A stretch of 43,221 nucleotides of DNA, taken from assembly GCA_009602735.1 (NCBI GenBank), contig WELA01003597.1:460212-503432 (forward strand). Direction: 5' to 3'. Below, one piece after another: positions 10,395 to 20,843 of this stretch; the first letter of the stretch is position 1; every line of letters begins with the position of its first letter. The stretch comes from Mesotaenium endlicherianum. Lineage: Eukaryota; Streptophyta; Zygnematophyceae; Zygnematales; Mesotaeniaceae. A program made the translations under genes and the position numbers. The notes beneath the pieces are model-generated. The model saw nothing but the letters and a program-made list of their open reading frames with translations, was not told the DNA's origin and did not search any database.

Positions 10395-11250
10395 ATGGCA
10401 GCTGAAGAGAACAAAGGGGATTTCTCATCTATGAAGGTAACATCTATACTGTGGAGGACCTGCTTATTGAGTGGATTGAATAGCTTGTGGCCGTTTTGGT
10501 TTTCACTAGAGCCAATAAAATGGATGGATAGCTGACAGGAGCAAGTTTGCTGGAACGAAGCTTCTTGGAAAGGAGAGCATAGCACTTACTGCCAAATACT
10601 CTAAGGTGAGTAATGATAAGCTTTTTCCTTGTCCAGGACTCATAAGGTCTCTTGCCCTTGATTGCATGGCATGGCTGTCTAAATTTAGGTAGGTAATTGT
10701 TGCTATTACTTCTTGGGAGTTGCTTGTGGAGTAGCAGAGCTCTGGTCATCTTCAACAGGGTCTTGTTCTTTCTCTCAACTTTGCCATTCTACTCTGGTGT
10801 GTATGTCATAGTCCATTCTTGATGGAAACCTGCCGCTGCACACAACTGTTGGAAAGCATTTGATTTGTACTCACTACCATTATCATTGCGCAACCGCTTG
10901 ATTTTTCTAGACAACTGAATTTCCACAAGAGCTTTGTACTGCTAAAACTTTTGATAGCCCTGGCTTTTGTTCTGCATGAAGTTTGTGTATATGTAATCTG
11001 TAGCATCATCAATGAAGGTCACAAAATAGTCAACTCCAGCTAAAGAGAGAGTGGAAATTGGCCTGCAGATGTCTGAGTGAACCAGCTCCAAAGGAACAGA
11101 TCCTCTAGTGGAGACATGGCTTGCTGGGAAGGGAGCTCAAGTCTGTTTGGCTTGCACCCAGACCTCACATGAGTATGAAGACGCAGCCGGTAAGATCTGA
11201 ACCTCCTCCACCATGAGTTCTTTGACTAGAGTAGAAAATTGAGTTTGAGA
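10395..11250 (-). pseudogene. Copia integrase fragment
   Basis: The DDE core can be read across frames. AGVDYFVTFIDDATDYIY (first Asp) is near 10986-11040. RNDNGSEYKS (second Asp) is near 10870. NGKVERKNKTLL (Glu) is near 10780. After these comes the copia signature LRVFGSKCYALL near 10590, and then FNPLNKQVLHSIDVTFID near 10430. The order is typical of Ty1/copia integrase up to the link region before RT. Beyond about 10395 the similarity ends abruptly. Several stops and shifts interrupt it, so it cannot be functional. Confidence 0.75.
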
Positions 11251-11430
11251 GATGTGGCTAAGCCTAAAATGCCAAGGTATTTGCTGAAACATGGTGGGCT
11301 TGATGACTGTCAGCTGGGATGCTACTTGCTATCATGGCCCGTCTTATGACACTATTGGTTGGGTAATTTTGTCTGCAATTTTGAGTTTAAAGAGATTTCC
11401 TGCTGGAATGCCTTCTCATATGAGCTTCAA

Positions 11431-11735
11431 CTAGGGATTGAGTATATAGATGGAGTCAAGAAAGAATTGGGGTGACCAGCCTTGTTTGTCGGCGTGCTTT
11501 ACACTAAAAGGATTCTTTGCTAGCTTAGGCAAACAAAGTACTTTCTGAAGCTTAGACTTAATGGGTTTGACATCAGCAACAAGAGTGATCTGAATGCTGC
11601 CTACTCCTGTGGCTTTGAGGATTGAATTGCCCCCTATAAAAATGTCTACAGGTTTTTTGAAAGGCTCAAATGTGCTGAACCAATCTCTGTGAATGGACAT
11701 GTGGCAGGATGCTCTAGAGTTGATGAGCTAAGCTC
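11431..11735 (-). pseudogene. Copia aspartic protease fragment with a mutated active site
   Basis: The reading frame covers the copia retropepsin: a catalytic-loop region followed by SCHMSIHRDWFSTFEPFKKP and then IFIGGNSILKATGVGSI. The catalytic triplet, normally Asp-Ser-Gly in copia (DSGAS), reads Asn-Ser-Arg here, and a TAG lies four codons upstream of that triplet. The protease is therefore inactive. The identification rests on this order and spacing relative to gag and integrase. Confidence 0.7.
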
Positions 11736-11767
11736 TATCATCTGAGACTGTAGCGGAGAGAGTTGGG

Positions 11768-12719
11768 CTACCAGGAATTCTTCTCGACTGTCATCAGAGT
11801 CTCCTTCATCATCTTCTTCAGCAAAGTTGGCCTGATAGGTTCTCTTCTTCCTCCCCTTACCATAGTCTCTTGGTGCATGTCTGCTGGTGTATGAGCCTTC
11901 TCTCTTGCAGGACTCAAGCTCTCCTCTTCTCTGGCTGGAGCCACCTTGTCTGCTGGAGTCAAAGTCTCCTCTTCTCTTTTGCTCCTGTGGTCTCCCCTCC
12001 TGCTGAAGCTCTTCTTGCTCTTGTCTAGGGAGGGAGGATACCAACACTCCAAAGTGTGGCCTCTCTTGTCACAGTAGTTGCGGTACTTTGTCTGGTCCAG
12101 CTGTCGATGAGGTCTTCCTTGCCTCTGTGATGTTTCTCCAGCATTAGATACAAGGGCATAGGATGCATCCCTGGCTGCCACAACCTTTCTTTCTCTTGCA
12201 GAAGTGCACTCTGGACATGCTTCAAGGTCAGATCTGCTTTCTTCATCTAATTGAAGGTCACATGGAGTGTAATTATGTACTGTATTAAGATGGAAGTCCT
12301 CTCCACAGGTAGATAAACATCTTTTGTCCTTGACTGGCTCCTGGAGGGTGACTAGCTTTTGGGCGAGCTGATTTGCTCTAACCTGATATGCTGTCATAGA
12401 CTTTGTTGGCTCCTTTTTGATAAACATTAGTTGCTCTATGACTAGCAGATGCTCTTGAAATCTTTTATGATCATGTAGAGTGTGGAGCATGTCCCACACA
12501 GCTTTGCTTGTGGTGTAATTTATGGGAAATTTGATTGTCTTTGAGTGCAAGCACTAGAATTACTTTTGCCTCCTCATCTTTTTCTTCCTACATCCCTAGG
12601 GCCTGGCCAATAGCTGCAGGCTTCTCTTCAGCTCCACTAACTACTTTCCATAGCTAGTTTGTGTTCAGGACAAGCTCCATTTTGTGCTTCCACAAGGGGA
12701 ATCCATCAGTGTCAGCCAT
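11768..12719 (-). pseudogene. Copia gag (frameshifted, with stops)
   Basis: The original start is probably the ATG at 12717-12719, giving MADTDGFPLWKHKMELVLNT, the usual copia gag opening. Two in-frame stops follow within about 45 codons. Near 12535 a frameshift moves the reading into the long open frame 11768-12550 (260 codons). That frame has the UBN2/gag helical region (SKAVWDMLHTLHDHKRFQ, then LMFIKKEPTKSMTAY) and a degenerate zinc knuckle (YRNYCDKRGHTLECW, first Cys replaced by Tyr). The C-terminal part is Lys/Arg/Glu-rich with repeated TPA and SPAR words. Confidence 0.75.
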
Positions 12720-12770
12720 TTTTCAACCTGCTCAAAGAGATGCTTGGTGACCCGAGGAGATCCGCCACCG

Positions 12771-12782
12771 GCTCCGATACCA
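12771..12782 (-). other. Copia primer-binding site
   Basis: The minus strand reads TGGTATCGGAGC. This is the usual plant retrotransposon primer site complementary to initiator tRNA-Met (TGGTATCAGAGC) with a single A to G difference. It lies 51 bases upstream of the gag ATG and 3 bases after a putative LTR end (ACA at 12786-12788). Confidence 0.75.
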
Positions 12783-12785
12783 TTT

Positions 12786-13370
12786 TGTACTGGGTCAGCC
12801 ATTGCTGAAGTCTGAAGGACTCAGTTAAGGTCTACTTTAAAATTGTAGTCAAACATAGTAGCTTTTTTTGAAACATATTTTTCCCTCTCCCTCTCCACCC
12901 TCTCCACTCCCCCCCCCCCTTGACCCCCCATTTCTTGAGCTTTTCTTGCAACCACAGATTTGAGAACCTATACATTTGAAAGCTTCCACCCCCCGCCTCC
13001 TTCCGTCCCTCTCTTTGCCTCCCGTCCCCGCTCTCGTGTAGCTTCTCCCTTGCATGCGTGCAAATCGACAGGAAGCTGCTGATGGATGTCATGGGCTTTG
13101 TGTTTGTGGTCGAGCGTGTCCTCCCTCTCAAGAAGCGTATCACTATTCCTTTTTCTGGCAAGCCCTTGGGCCCTAAGCGTCGCATTGCCGCTAGATGGAG
13201 GCCATGATGTGACAAGAGCACCAAATTCTACGCGCGCGCACGGCGGCCAACTCTTTGTCTACCCAGGGCGGCTAATTTGCATTTAAGGTGCCACTCGACG
13301 GCACCAATGCTTCCTCTTCCTGAGTAAGTAGGCCTGATTAGTTAGCCAAAGAGCATCAATCCCGCCATCC
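12786..13370. other. Copia LTR remnant and intergenic sequence
   Basis: From 12786 rightwards the sequence should be the 5' LTR of the copia element (minus orientation, ending AGTACA). Its outer boundary is unknown. It includes poly-C and CCCTCTCC tracts near 12890-12925. No gene is recognised; the Arg/Gly-rich minus-strand frames follow the C tracts. Confidence 0.4.
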
Positions 13371-13379
13371 ACTCATTGC

Positions 13380-13640
13380 ACGCCTGCCGGGGACCCCCTC
13401 CGTATGCTTGTCTTTGCTTTTCGACCTGCCTTGGGTGCCTCTTTGCATGCCTGCCTACCTGCCTGCCTTCCTGTTTGCTTGTCCGACCACCAGCCAACCC
13501 GTTTGCATGCCTCTCTCCGCCTGTTTGCCTGCGAGCCTGCTTGCCTGCTTGCTGCCTTCCCCCTTCCTTGCTTGCTTGCTTGCATGCCGGCCTGCCCCCG
13601 ATTACTTGCCCGCCCTCCCACCCGTTCATCTGCCCTTTTG
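13380..13640 (+). repeat. Degenerate (TGCC/TTGC)n simple repeat
   Basis: About 260 bases built from the tetranucleotides TGCC, TTGC and TGCT (for example GCCTGCCTACCTGCCTGCC). All six frames are partly open because of the low complexity. The Cys/Leu/Pro and Lys/Gln/Ala/Gly peptides they give are artefacts. Confidence 0.75.
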
Positions 13641-15371
13641 ACTGGCTGCCTGTCTCGAGATTTTAAGCTTGGAGGGCCACCTGCACTTATGTGTGTGCAA
13701 GGGGGGTGGGGGATGGGAGAGCTCGACAAGTGATTGGACCACAAGTCGAGGGCTGAGTCGCCTTCATTGCTACTTCCACACCGGGTGGATGTACCGCGTA
13801 CGTGCATGTGCCAGGCCAGGAGCAGTCGAACCTGCTGTTCACGATAGTCATCAGTCACATGGTATTGGCTGCAAGTCCTAGCACGCCGCCCGGAAGGCTA
13901 AGCCAGCAGCTGTTTGAGAGACATGAGAGGATAGAAGTTAGGGACGAGGGGAGCCAACTGTAAGTGGCATGCAAGGGTGTAACCAGGAGCGACATGCAGC
14001 GGCCACATGCAGTGTAGCAANAGAAGGTCGCAGACAGACGCGCGCGCGGCCCCGTCTGCATTGCTGCCGCATTGAAAACGTCGCAAGATGGCTGTTTGTC
14101 GCGGCGCAAGCATGAGATTCATGTTGCGCAGGATGAGCGCACGGCATCAGTGCGGATGTGCAAGGTTCTCTTTGTTTTGGTGGTGGGCTTCAGCCGTCTG
14201 AAACAACTCCTCCCCTCGCTTGGGTTGGAGGACCACTTTCGCAGCCACTTTCCGAGTGGCAAAGGTCTTTGTGTGCGTAGGCAACGACGCGGCGGGAAGC
14301 CCGCGCCTAGCACACAGATGATTGGCATACGTGCCCCTCTAAGTGTAGGTCAAAGAAACCTTCGGGGGTGGCGCCCAGCCCCTCATTGCCGCCCGTGGTG
14401 TTCTTTGCCCGCTAGTGACTGGTTGCAAGGTCTTCGTTACTCCTTGGAGGCGCTGCACGTGTTTTTGACTGCGCTCATTGTTTTCCTCACTCGTCACTTT
14501 TGCTGACAAGGAAAATGAGCGCGGTCAATAATACGGGGAGTATCTCCATGAAGCGTACGAAGCGACCCCAAGCAGTCATAAGTGGGTAAAAATACACCAC
14601 CTAGACTTATTTTATGGAACTTTCGTTGCAAACTTTTGAGCCCCTTTTTGACAATGAGTGTTACTTCATACAGTAGTATCCATCCACTTCCATTTTTGTT
14701 GAAGTGATCATGTTTCGTACTTAATTAGGCAAAAAAGATTTCAAACTTTTTACTTGTCGCACAACAAGATCTTAAAGGCACTGCACCAATTTTGTATTCC
14801 ATATGTATTTTCTATGATTTTTTTCTGTAGTACATTAAATGCATATTCTTTAGTACATTAAATGCATAATTGCTAGGACACGGTTCTTATGCAATATATA
14901 TTAAGAATTGAAACTTCGAGTGTCGACATGTTCAACAAATTGATCACTCACGGCATCTCATGCACACTACTAATCTTCTTTGTATGAATCAGATATTACT
15001 CAGCCCATTACTGATTTTCTACTTGAGACATTTGAAGGTCTGGTATAAGGTCGTTGATAAAGTCTATGGCACGAATTGAGTTGTTCATTTCTTTTGAATT
15101 GAGCTAGGTTGATCAAAATATAAGTTGGGCATGCTTATTGTGCATAGTCATTCACAACGGGCACCTTTTTTGCCACAAGTATTTAAATATATGACATCAA
15201 ATGGTGGGAGGAACACTAGTGGCTACGCAATGTCTACTTTGAATAATTGACATTGTAGCATCAAGTCAAGATTTGTAGAAAAGAAGGTAGCCCGACAACA
15301 ACATTTGTTTAACACAGAGTAAACATTTACCACGGAGAAAAAGCTTGAGCTTTAGATTGGCCCAAGCTCCA
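13641..15371. other. Intergenic between simple repeat and aquaporin gene
   Basis: No gene is recognised. One undetermined base (N) is at 14021. From about 14530 to 15370 the sequence is AT-rich and includes a duplicated TAGTACATTAAATGCAT (near 14828-14868). The last few hundred bases are the 3' flank of the aquaporin gene, which is on the minus strand. A 144-codon plus-strand frame at 14072-14506 has no recognisable similarity. Confidence 0.5.
14467..14526. other. 60-nt hairpin
   Basis: GACTGCGCTCATTGTTTTCCT (14467-14487) pairs with AAGGAAAATGAGCGCGGTC (14508-14526). This gives about 19 pairs with one G-T wobble and a two-base bulge, and a loop of 20 bases. It could be a MITE end, a fold-back element or a small-RNA precursor. 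There is no direct evidence of expression. Confidence 0.45.
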
Positions 15372-17074
15372 TCACAGGTTATTTTCTGGATCCCCGTCAT
15401 CATCCTTGGGGGTTGAAGGATTCCTAGTCGATCTGGTCCGAAATAACCTAAATATGTCGGTACCTGACGCATACACGTGCCCGTGGTCGGGAGGAATCAC
15501 GTTGTAGATGACCGCCTGAGCCACGCACGCAAGGAACGGCCCAACCCAAAAGACCCAATTGTCGTCCCACAAGTCGCCCCCGTGCACAACCGCAGGTCCG
15601 AAACACCGCGCGGGGTTCATGCCGGCTCCCACGTATCCCGGGCCCATCAAGAGCCCGGAGATGAATATCAATAATCCTAAAACGCCCCCGATCATGACGG
15701 GCGCCACGATGGGCCCAAAAACCTGCTGCTGCTTGGGATTGAGCGCAATCCCAAACGCGAGGAAAAGGTTCACCAGTGTGAACGCAAACTCCGAGAGCAG
15801 GCCGGCCGAGGCAGAGAGGCCGGTGGTGGTGAGTGTCGTCGCCGTCGTCGTCGTCGTCGTTGTCGCACCTGCAGAAGCAGCCGTGGTGGCGGTGGGGAGG
15901 GTTTGTCGCAGCAGGCAGCCCGCCAACTGGTACTTGTCGGCCTTCTGCGCCGAGATGATGCCATTGACAGTGGCGGCGCCAGCTGTCGCCCCGAGGCTCT
16001 GGGCGAGTATGTACAGGACCCCCCGCGGTAGGGAGGTCAGCCCGGTCAGCATGGTAGCCAGCGTGATGGACGGGTTCAGGTGCCCTCCCGAGGCGGGGGC
16101 GGAGGCCAGGATGAAGAAGGCGAGGATCGCCACGTGGAGCAGCCCGATGGCCTGGCTCGGGCGTGCGAAGCCGCCCTCCAAGCATGCGATGGTGCCAGTC
16201 ACCGAAGTGAACACGAGCCCCCCCGTGGCAACGGCCTCGATTGCAGCAGCTCTCCAGATCTGCACCCCAGCGAGCGGCACCAAAGGTGAGGGGCAGGCGG
16301 AGGCGGAAGCCTGCTCAGATGCTGAGAAGGTTTCTAACTCTTTAGAATGGCGATCCGCGAGGCGCGGCAAGGGGCGGCGGGGGGATAGGGCTTGGGAGAC
16401 AGCTTCTGGAGTCTAGGTTTGGGGATTGGACCTGAGGCTGAGGCGCTTTCGGCTTGGAGACGCATACTACTGGAGAGTGGGATGGATCCCTGGGGAGGGC
16501 GTGGCAACCTGGGGTTTGAGGGCGGGTGGGAAGGAGGGCCCAGATGCTGAATGCATGAGGAGTGCGTCAGAACTTGGCAAATAGCAACAATAGGGAGTGC
16601 GGTTCTGGAGCAGAGGGGAGACTGGCCATCAGTCAGTGAAAGATTGGCAAGAGATGGGGGTTTCAGGGGAGCTTCTGGAGACGGAGTGAGCTTGGGGAGT
16701 GATATCATGAAAGGGGAATTGAGGGTGGGTGTGGAAAGAGGCCGGGTGTCCTTGTCACAACCAAGATAAAAGGACGAAAGTAGTCTTGGTGACCGTATGA
16801 ACGGTCTGTCCGACAGAAGTAAGAAGTTACTCGGGTGGCGTTTGGCACCTTGGGAGGCAAGGGCAGAGCCTGACACTCTGATGAGGAGGAACCAGCAATG
16901 CGATAAATGAGAAGGAAGCAGTAACACGTGGAATATAAAAACTTCCCCAAGAGCAAGACTGCCGAGAGGCATGCATCAAGTGTGCGCACACAAGTGACAT
17001 GAATCCTCGCTATTTTGCAGATACATGAACGTCGTCTTCAGATTATGCAAGTGTATATGTGCACGCGAGCAGGC

Positions 17075-17121
<47 letters not shown>

Positions 17122-17500
17122 TGTGCATATGAGCGTGCGCGGGCCCACACGTGTTTGGCCATGCCTGCAGGTTTACTTTCTCTCCCTTCTACGACGTCGC
17201 AGAAGAAGCTCATACACACGAAGTCGTACGAGCCCCCCACCAGCCCTCCCCCACAGTCGCCCTTTTGCCGCTCGTGCATACGGGTGTGAATGGGGAGCCG
17301 CTAGCTGTTGCTTCCGTCCGCAGGCCCGCTGGCTGGAGGGAGGGAGAGAGACCGCACTGGCCACATACCTCGCTGTAAGTGAAGTCGTTGAGAGACAGAA
17401 GCTCAGCCAGGCGGCCCTTGAAGAGCGCTGCAGTCCTCCGCCGCCTGGGGCTACCGGGGTACTTCACAAGGGCCCCCTCGAAGAGGGAGGGCATGGGCAT
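15372..17500 (-). CDS. XIP-type aquaporin (major intrinsic protein), two exons
   Basis: Exon 1 is 17369-17500 and exon 2 is 15372-16259, giving 339 residues. The start is the first in-frame ATG after a TGA. Exon 1 encodes 44 residues ending NDFTYSE at donor GAG/GTATGT. The acceptor GTGCAG precedes ATC-TGG, so the phase-0 join reads SEIWRAAAIEAV, just before the first membrane helix. Exon 2 has six hydrophobic helices. The first pore motif is NPS (SGGHLNPSIT) and the second is NPARC (GAGMNPARCFGPAV). The Cys after NPAR and a variant first NPA are hallmarks of XIP channels, which pass water and small uncharged solutes through the plasma membrane. Loop C carries a Thr/Ala-rich low-complexity insert (GATTTTTTTATTLTTTG). 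The tail is acidic. The 1109-base intron holds a CA microsatellite. The gene looks intact. The splice junctions are inferred, not proven. Confidence 0.85.
17078..17118 (+). repeat. (TG)n microsatellite
   Basis: About 20 uninterrupted TG dinucleotides inside the inferred aquaporin intron ((CA)n on the gene's strand). The Val-Cys and His-Thr frames through it are artefacts. Confidence 0.95.
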
Positions 17501-19813
17501 CGTCTCCCTCGAGGACGAAGCATCACGCCTGCCAACAGCAGCCGACAGCAGGAGGAGATGGGAGGAGACTTGCTGTTGATTGCAGCTGACCAGGATGGTT
17601 CAGCGTGGACTACTGACCAAAGTTGACCTCAGTTGACCGCTGACTGAAGAGTGACCGACGTTGACCAAGGCTGGCAGGCCTAACAAGCGTGTGATTGGCC
17701 AAAATTTGGACGAGGAGGTCAATATGCCCACAGAAGTGGAGAGAGGAGCACGAGCTTTGAGCTTCTTGGTGAACTGCTGACAGGACAAGAGAGCAGGCAG
17801 AAGTAGAGAATCGGCATCAGGTTCAGAAAAGGAAGGCAGAACAGTGCGAGGTGGTGAGGGGCAGATGCCAACATCAATCAATGGGTGAACCTTTGGCAGT
17901 CACGTTGCACACCCTGTCATGATGATTTTACCCTTCTTTCCTCTTGTGCAGCGCAGTAGTTGCTCACTGACTCCTCCTTCGTTGACTCACTGAAATTGCC
18001 GCGGGGTTCCACTGCCTAGAATACACAGCTCGAATTTGACATCGCTCATACTACAGACTCTCCATGATCACCCGGACCCATCTCAACCTCCATCATACCC
18101 CCCAGCCTTTTTCTACAGTGCTGGTTTTTAAGTACCATGCTTGGACAGATTTTCCTCCTGACCAGAGCTTGGAAATGAGAAGCATCCCTCGAGGTTCTGA
18201 TGGCACTTGGTCGAGTTTACAAGCTGTTGGCATATATGACAAGGAGCAGGTCCCAGCAGGTTCTTGCTGCCACTCCTCCGATTTACGACGTGCATTTGAA
18301 TACCAGCGCTTGATGTACAGCAACATATGGCTAGCATGGTGGAGGCAGTTTTCAACGCAGAAGCTGCAGTCGTCGACATTAGCAAAAGGACTTGGCACTT
18401 TGACGAAAAAAAAGACAGGAGTTAGCTATCACCATATAATCATTCACTACAAGCATAGAATGAACTCATATTGCTGAATGGCCATGGATTTGCACAGACC
18501 CATCCCTGTAGCTGCCACGGTATCCCAAACTGCCTGTCCTTTTTTTGCAAATGTGCAAGCGTGGATGCAGCCTTCTCCTGTCATTAAGTTTATCAGTCAC
18601 TGATATTTTTATACAAGACTGGAGGTTTCCCTTCGTGCACTTAGTTCCACAATCTCAAAATATAGTTCGTACGGGCAGGTAAGTCTAAACAATGAGAGAC
18701 ATTGTCTCACCCTGACGAGGGACGACTGCGAATGGCTGAAGTTTCGTTAGTCAGCCCGTTTTCTCGAATTTCTGATGCATCTTCTTCTTTTGTCTCCATA
18801 GAAGACGCCTGTTATAGAAGCTCCTAGGAAAGGTACGGCAATTGTTGCGACGGACTGAGACCGGAAGTTTTCATGATCTACAGAAAGTAATGCCTATCAG
18901 CTTCGTAGGACGCGACAGAAATGAAGACGAGCTCAATGCCAGGACGTATTCTTCCAAGAAAAAGCCACATCTACCGAAAATCCTCGCATGTTTCTTGGCC
19001 TTTCACCTTTGTTGAAGTAGAGTAAGAAGCAGCTTAACACCACGGCTTCTTCGCCACCGTGCGGCTCTAACAATGTAGTGCAGTATGATACTTGCAATGT
19101 CGAGCGATTGCAATTAACAAGCTGTATATGATGAATTCTGGGCAGTGCTTACTGCCAAATGCTCGTCGACTTCAGACTCCAGAGGTTGCTGCCTGGGTCG
19201 TCTCGAAACGTCAGTGGCGTTGATTGGCGTCGACGAGCGTGTGACTTTGAAAGCTTGCATGCGTGAACCAGCGTGACCGCTGCAACTGGCTGCAACCGGC
19301 TGCAAGCCTGCAACCAGGCTGCAAATAACTGGTTTAAATTGGTTTAGATCGGTTCAGATCAGTTCAGATCGGTTCAGATTATGATTATAGTCAGCGGAGG
19401 TCTATTGGCCCCAAGTCCGACACTGCCCGTGCGACCGGGTCCCTGCGACGCGACCGACAAGGCCCCGGACATCCCGCGTTCCTCCGAATCTCCGGCTTCT
19501 GGGCTTGAGCTGCCTTCTACGTTCCGGTTTCGTGTACGAGCAATTATGTGTACGACCCATTATTGCAGTTTCAATTTATTTGCTTTGAGCACTGTCGCGA
19601 CTGCTATCCACTTGACGGTGCCGCACGCGCAGCGCAAGTCACGGCCGCCCAGGTACGGGAAGTCAGCATTGACTCACCGACCAGAGGACCGAGTCAGCAG
19701 TCATGTTGAAGTCGTTGTCACTGTCAAAGTGGTCACGACACGTAACACCCACACCCAGGACGGGATGGGGATGTGGACCGAGTGGTCAGCCGAAAGGCTA
19801 GGGGCACGGAACC
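17501..19813. other. Upstream region of the aquaporin gene and intergenic sequence
   Basis: The aquaporin promoter should lie just above 17500, but I cannot fix a TATA box. Open frames overlap at 18064-18477 (plus) and 18093-18398 (minus). Neither is recognisable, and I cannot choose between them. Near 19275-19325 the words GCTGCAAC(T/C)GG repeat, and at about 19330-19380 a 10-base unit GGTT(C/T)AGATC repeats about five times. A 146-codon frame at 19381-19821 runs into the LTR-like repeat and is not taken as a gene. Confidence 0.45.
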
Positions 19814-20812
19814 AGCAATGAGCCAGCCCAGCGAGTGCCAAGAAAGGTACTGATCAATCGGCTATCCAAGCCAAGTACAGCGGGGATATTGCAAAGGGCG
19901 TTGTGTGCCGCCTCGGCTAGGCCCTCAGGGGACTGGTCACGGCCTGAGCGTTCATCCTAATCGCTGCCAGCCAGCCACATAGGCGTGATTGTCAATGGAA
20001 GGCTAAGTGGTCACGCGCAACAATCCCAATGCATGCATGCATGCTGAATGACGACTTCTAAGCCGTGTGAGAGCTGCTGGGTAAGGACGGCATGCAAGCT
20101 AAGCGCTGTGACTAAGCACTAGTATTCTCGAAAGAGGACAGTGTGTGGTGCTTGTGAAAGGCACGAGTCGTGCCTGAAGCTGCCTCATTCTTGCTCGCAT
20201 CGTTGTCAAAGGAAGCTGAAGAAGCAGAAGGAGCGCGAAGGAGAAGGAGTTCCCAAGGCCATAGAAGAGCCGGGGCGCCACGCTTCTACCGACGCTGGAA
20301 GATTTCTTCCTAAGTGTATTATAAAAAGGTTAGGCCTCAGGAGTTCCCAAGAGAGGATCTCGCTGGTGGAAAGTAGAGAGTTGCAGAATAGAATCTGTTA
20401 GGAGATTAGCGCAGATTGAGGTCAAACGCCGCAAGCGTGCGAGGGTCACTTAAAATGGTGAGTGCTGTGGTACTCTCCAAGTTCTCAAAAGTCTCAATTG
20501 TCGAATTGCTGATAGCAAGAGTAGTATTAACAAGTAAAGCTCTCAGTGAAGAGTGAGCCCAGCCAAGCAGTGAAATGCTGTTAAGGCGCGGGGTTGAGCG
20601 AAGAGCTCAGACCAGGCCAGCATAGATGTGCAGTTCAGAGTTTTGTAAGCTGTGACTTGTGGAAGTTAAGCAAAGCCTTGAAGGGCGATTTTCTCGGAAC
20701 TTGACATTGCCTGTTAAGCTGCTTAGACGTGATTTTTGCAAACTACAAACTTGTTCATTATGTAAACCCTCAACTTGGGTGAAAGCCTGTGTGGAAGTAA
20801 GACGCTTCTGTC
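19814..20812 (+). repeat. 5' LTR-like direct repeat
   Basis: About 95 percent identical by eye to 23605-24610; a short indel near 20545 (GAAGAGTGAG against GAAGAACTGAGTGAG) accounts for most of the length difference. It contains a GCATGCATGCATGC run and a TATAAAA-like word (TTATAAAAAG near 20320). The terminal dinucleotides are not a clean TG/CA pair (TGAGCC at 19819; the end lies in CTTCTGTC). I see no matching target-site duplication. Confidence 0.7.
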
Positions 20813-20843
20813 ATACTTCTGAGAACTTCGTTGATGGGTTCCG

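Larger units (their letters stand above)
10395..12850 (-). mobile_element. Truncated Ty1/copia retrotransposon (dead)
   Basis: Reading leftwards from about 12850, the order is LTR end, primer-binding site, gag, aspartic protease, integrase. The element stops shortly after the integrase C-terminal region at about 10395. The reverse transcriptase, RNase H and 3' LTR that should follow in the copia order are absent. Stop codons and frameshifts are frequent. The far end of the LTR is not determined because no second LTR is in the window. Confidence 0.8.

Noticed and set aside
13342..13858. Overlapping Cys/Pro- and Lys/Gln-rich ORFs on both strands
   Set aside because: They are artefacts of the TGCC/TTGC tetranucleotide repeat.
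15372..16370. Aquaporin as a single-exon gene of 332 residues
   Set aside because: The leftmost codon is TTG and no ATG precedes the first helix. The spliced model with the exon at 17369-17500 gives a proper start and a family-like N-terminus.
15559..16416. 285-codon plus-strand ORF
   Set aside because: It is antisense to aquaporin exon 2, and its openness follows the GC-rich codons of the real gene.
16334..16972. 212-codon minus-strand ORF upstream of the aquaporin exon 2
   Set aside because: It lies within the inferred 1.1 kb intron, is Ser/Pro/Leu-rich without domain features, and is in a different frame from the aquaporin.
17015..17626. 203-codon plus-strand ORF with a Val-Cys run
   Set aside because: It is driven by the TG microsatellite and runs antisense to the aquaporin first exon.
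18064..18477. ORFs on both strands that could be an exon
   Set aside because: Both strands look equally plausible, and there is no recognisable motif or splice partner. It was left as intergenic.
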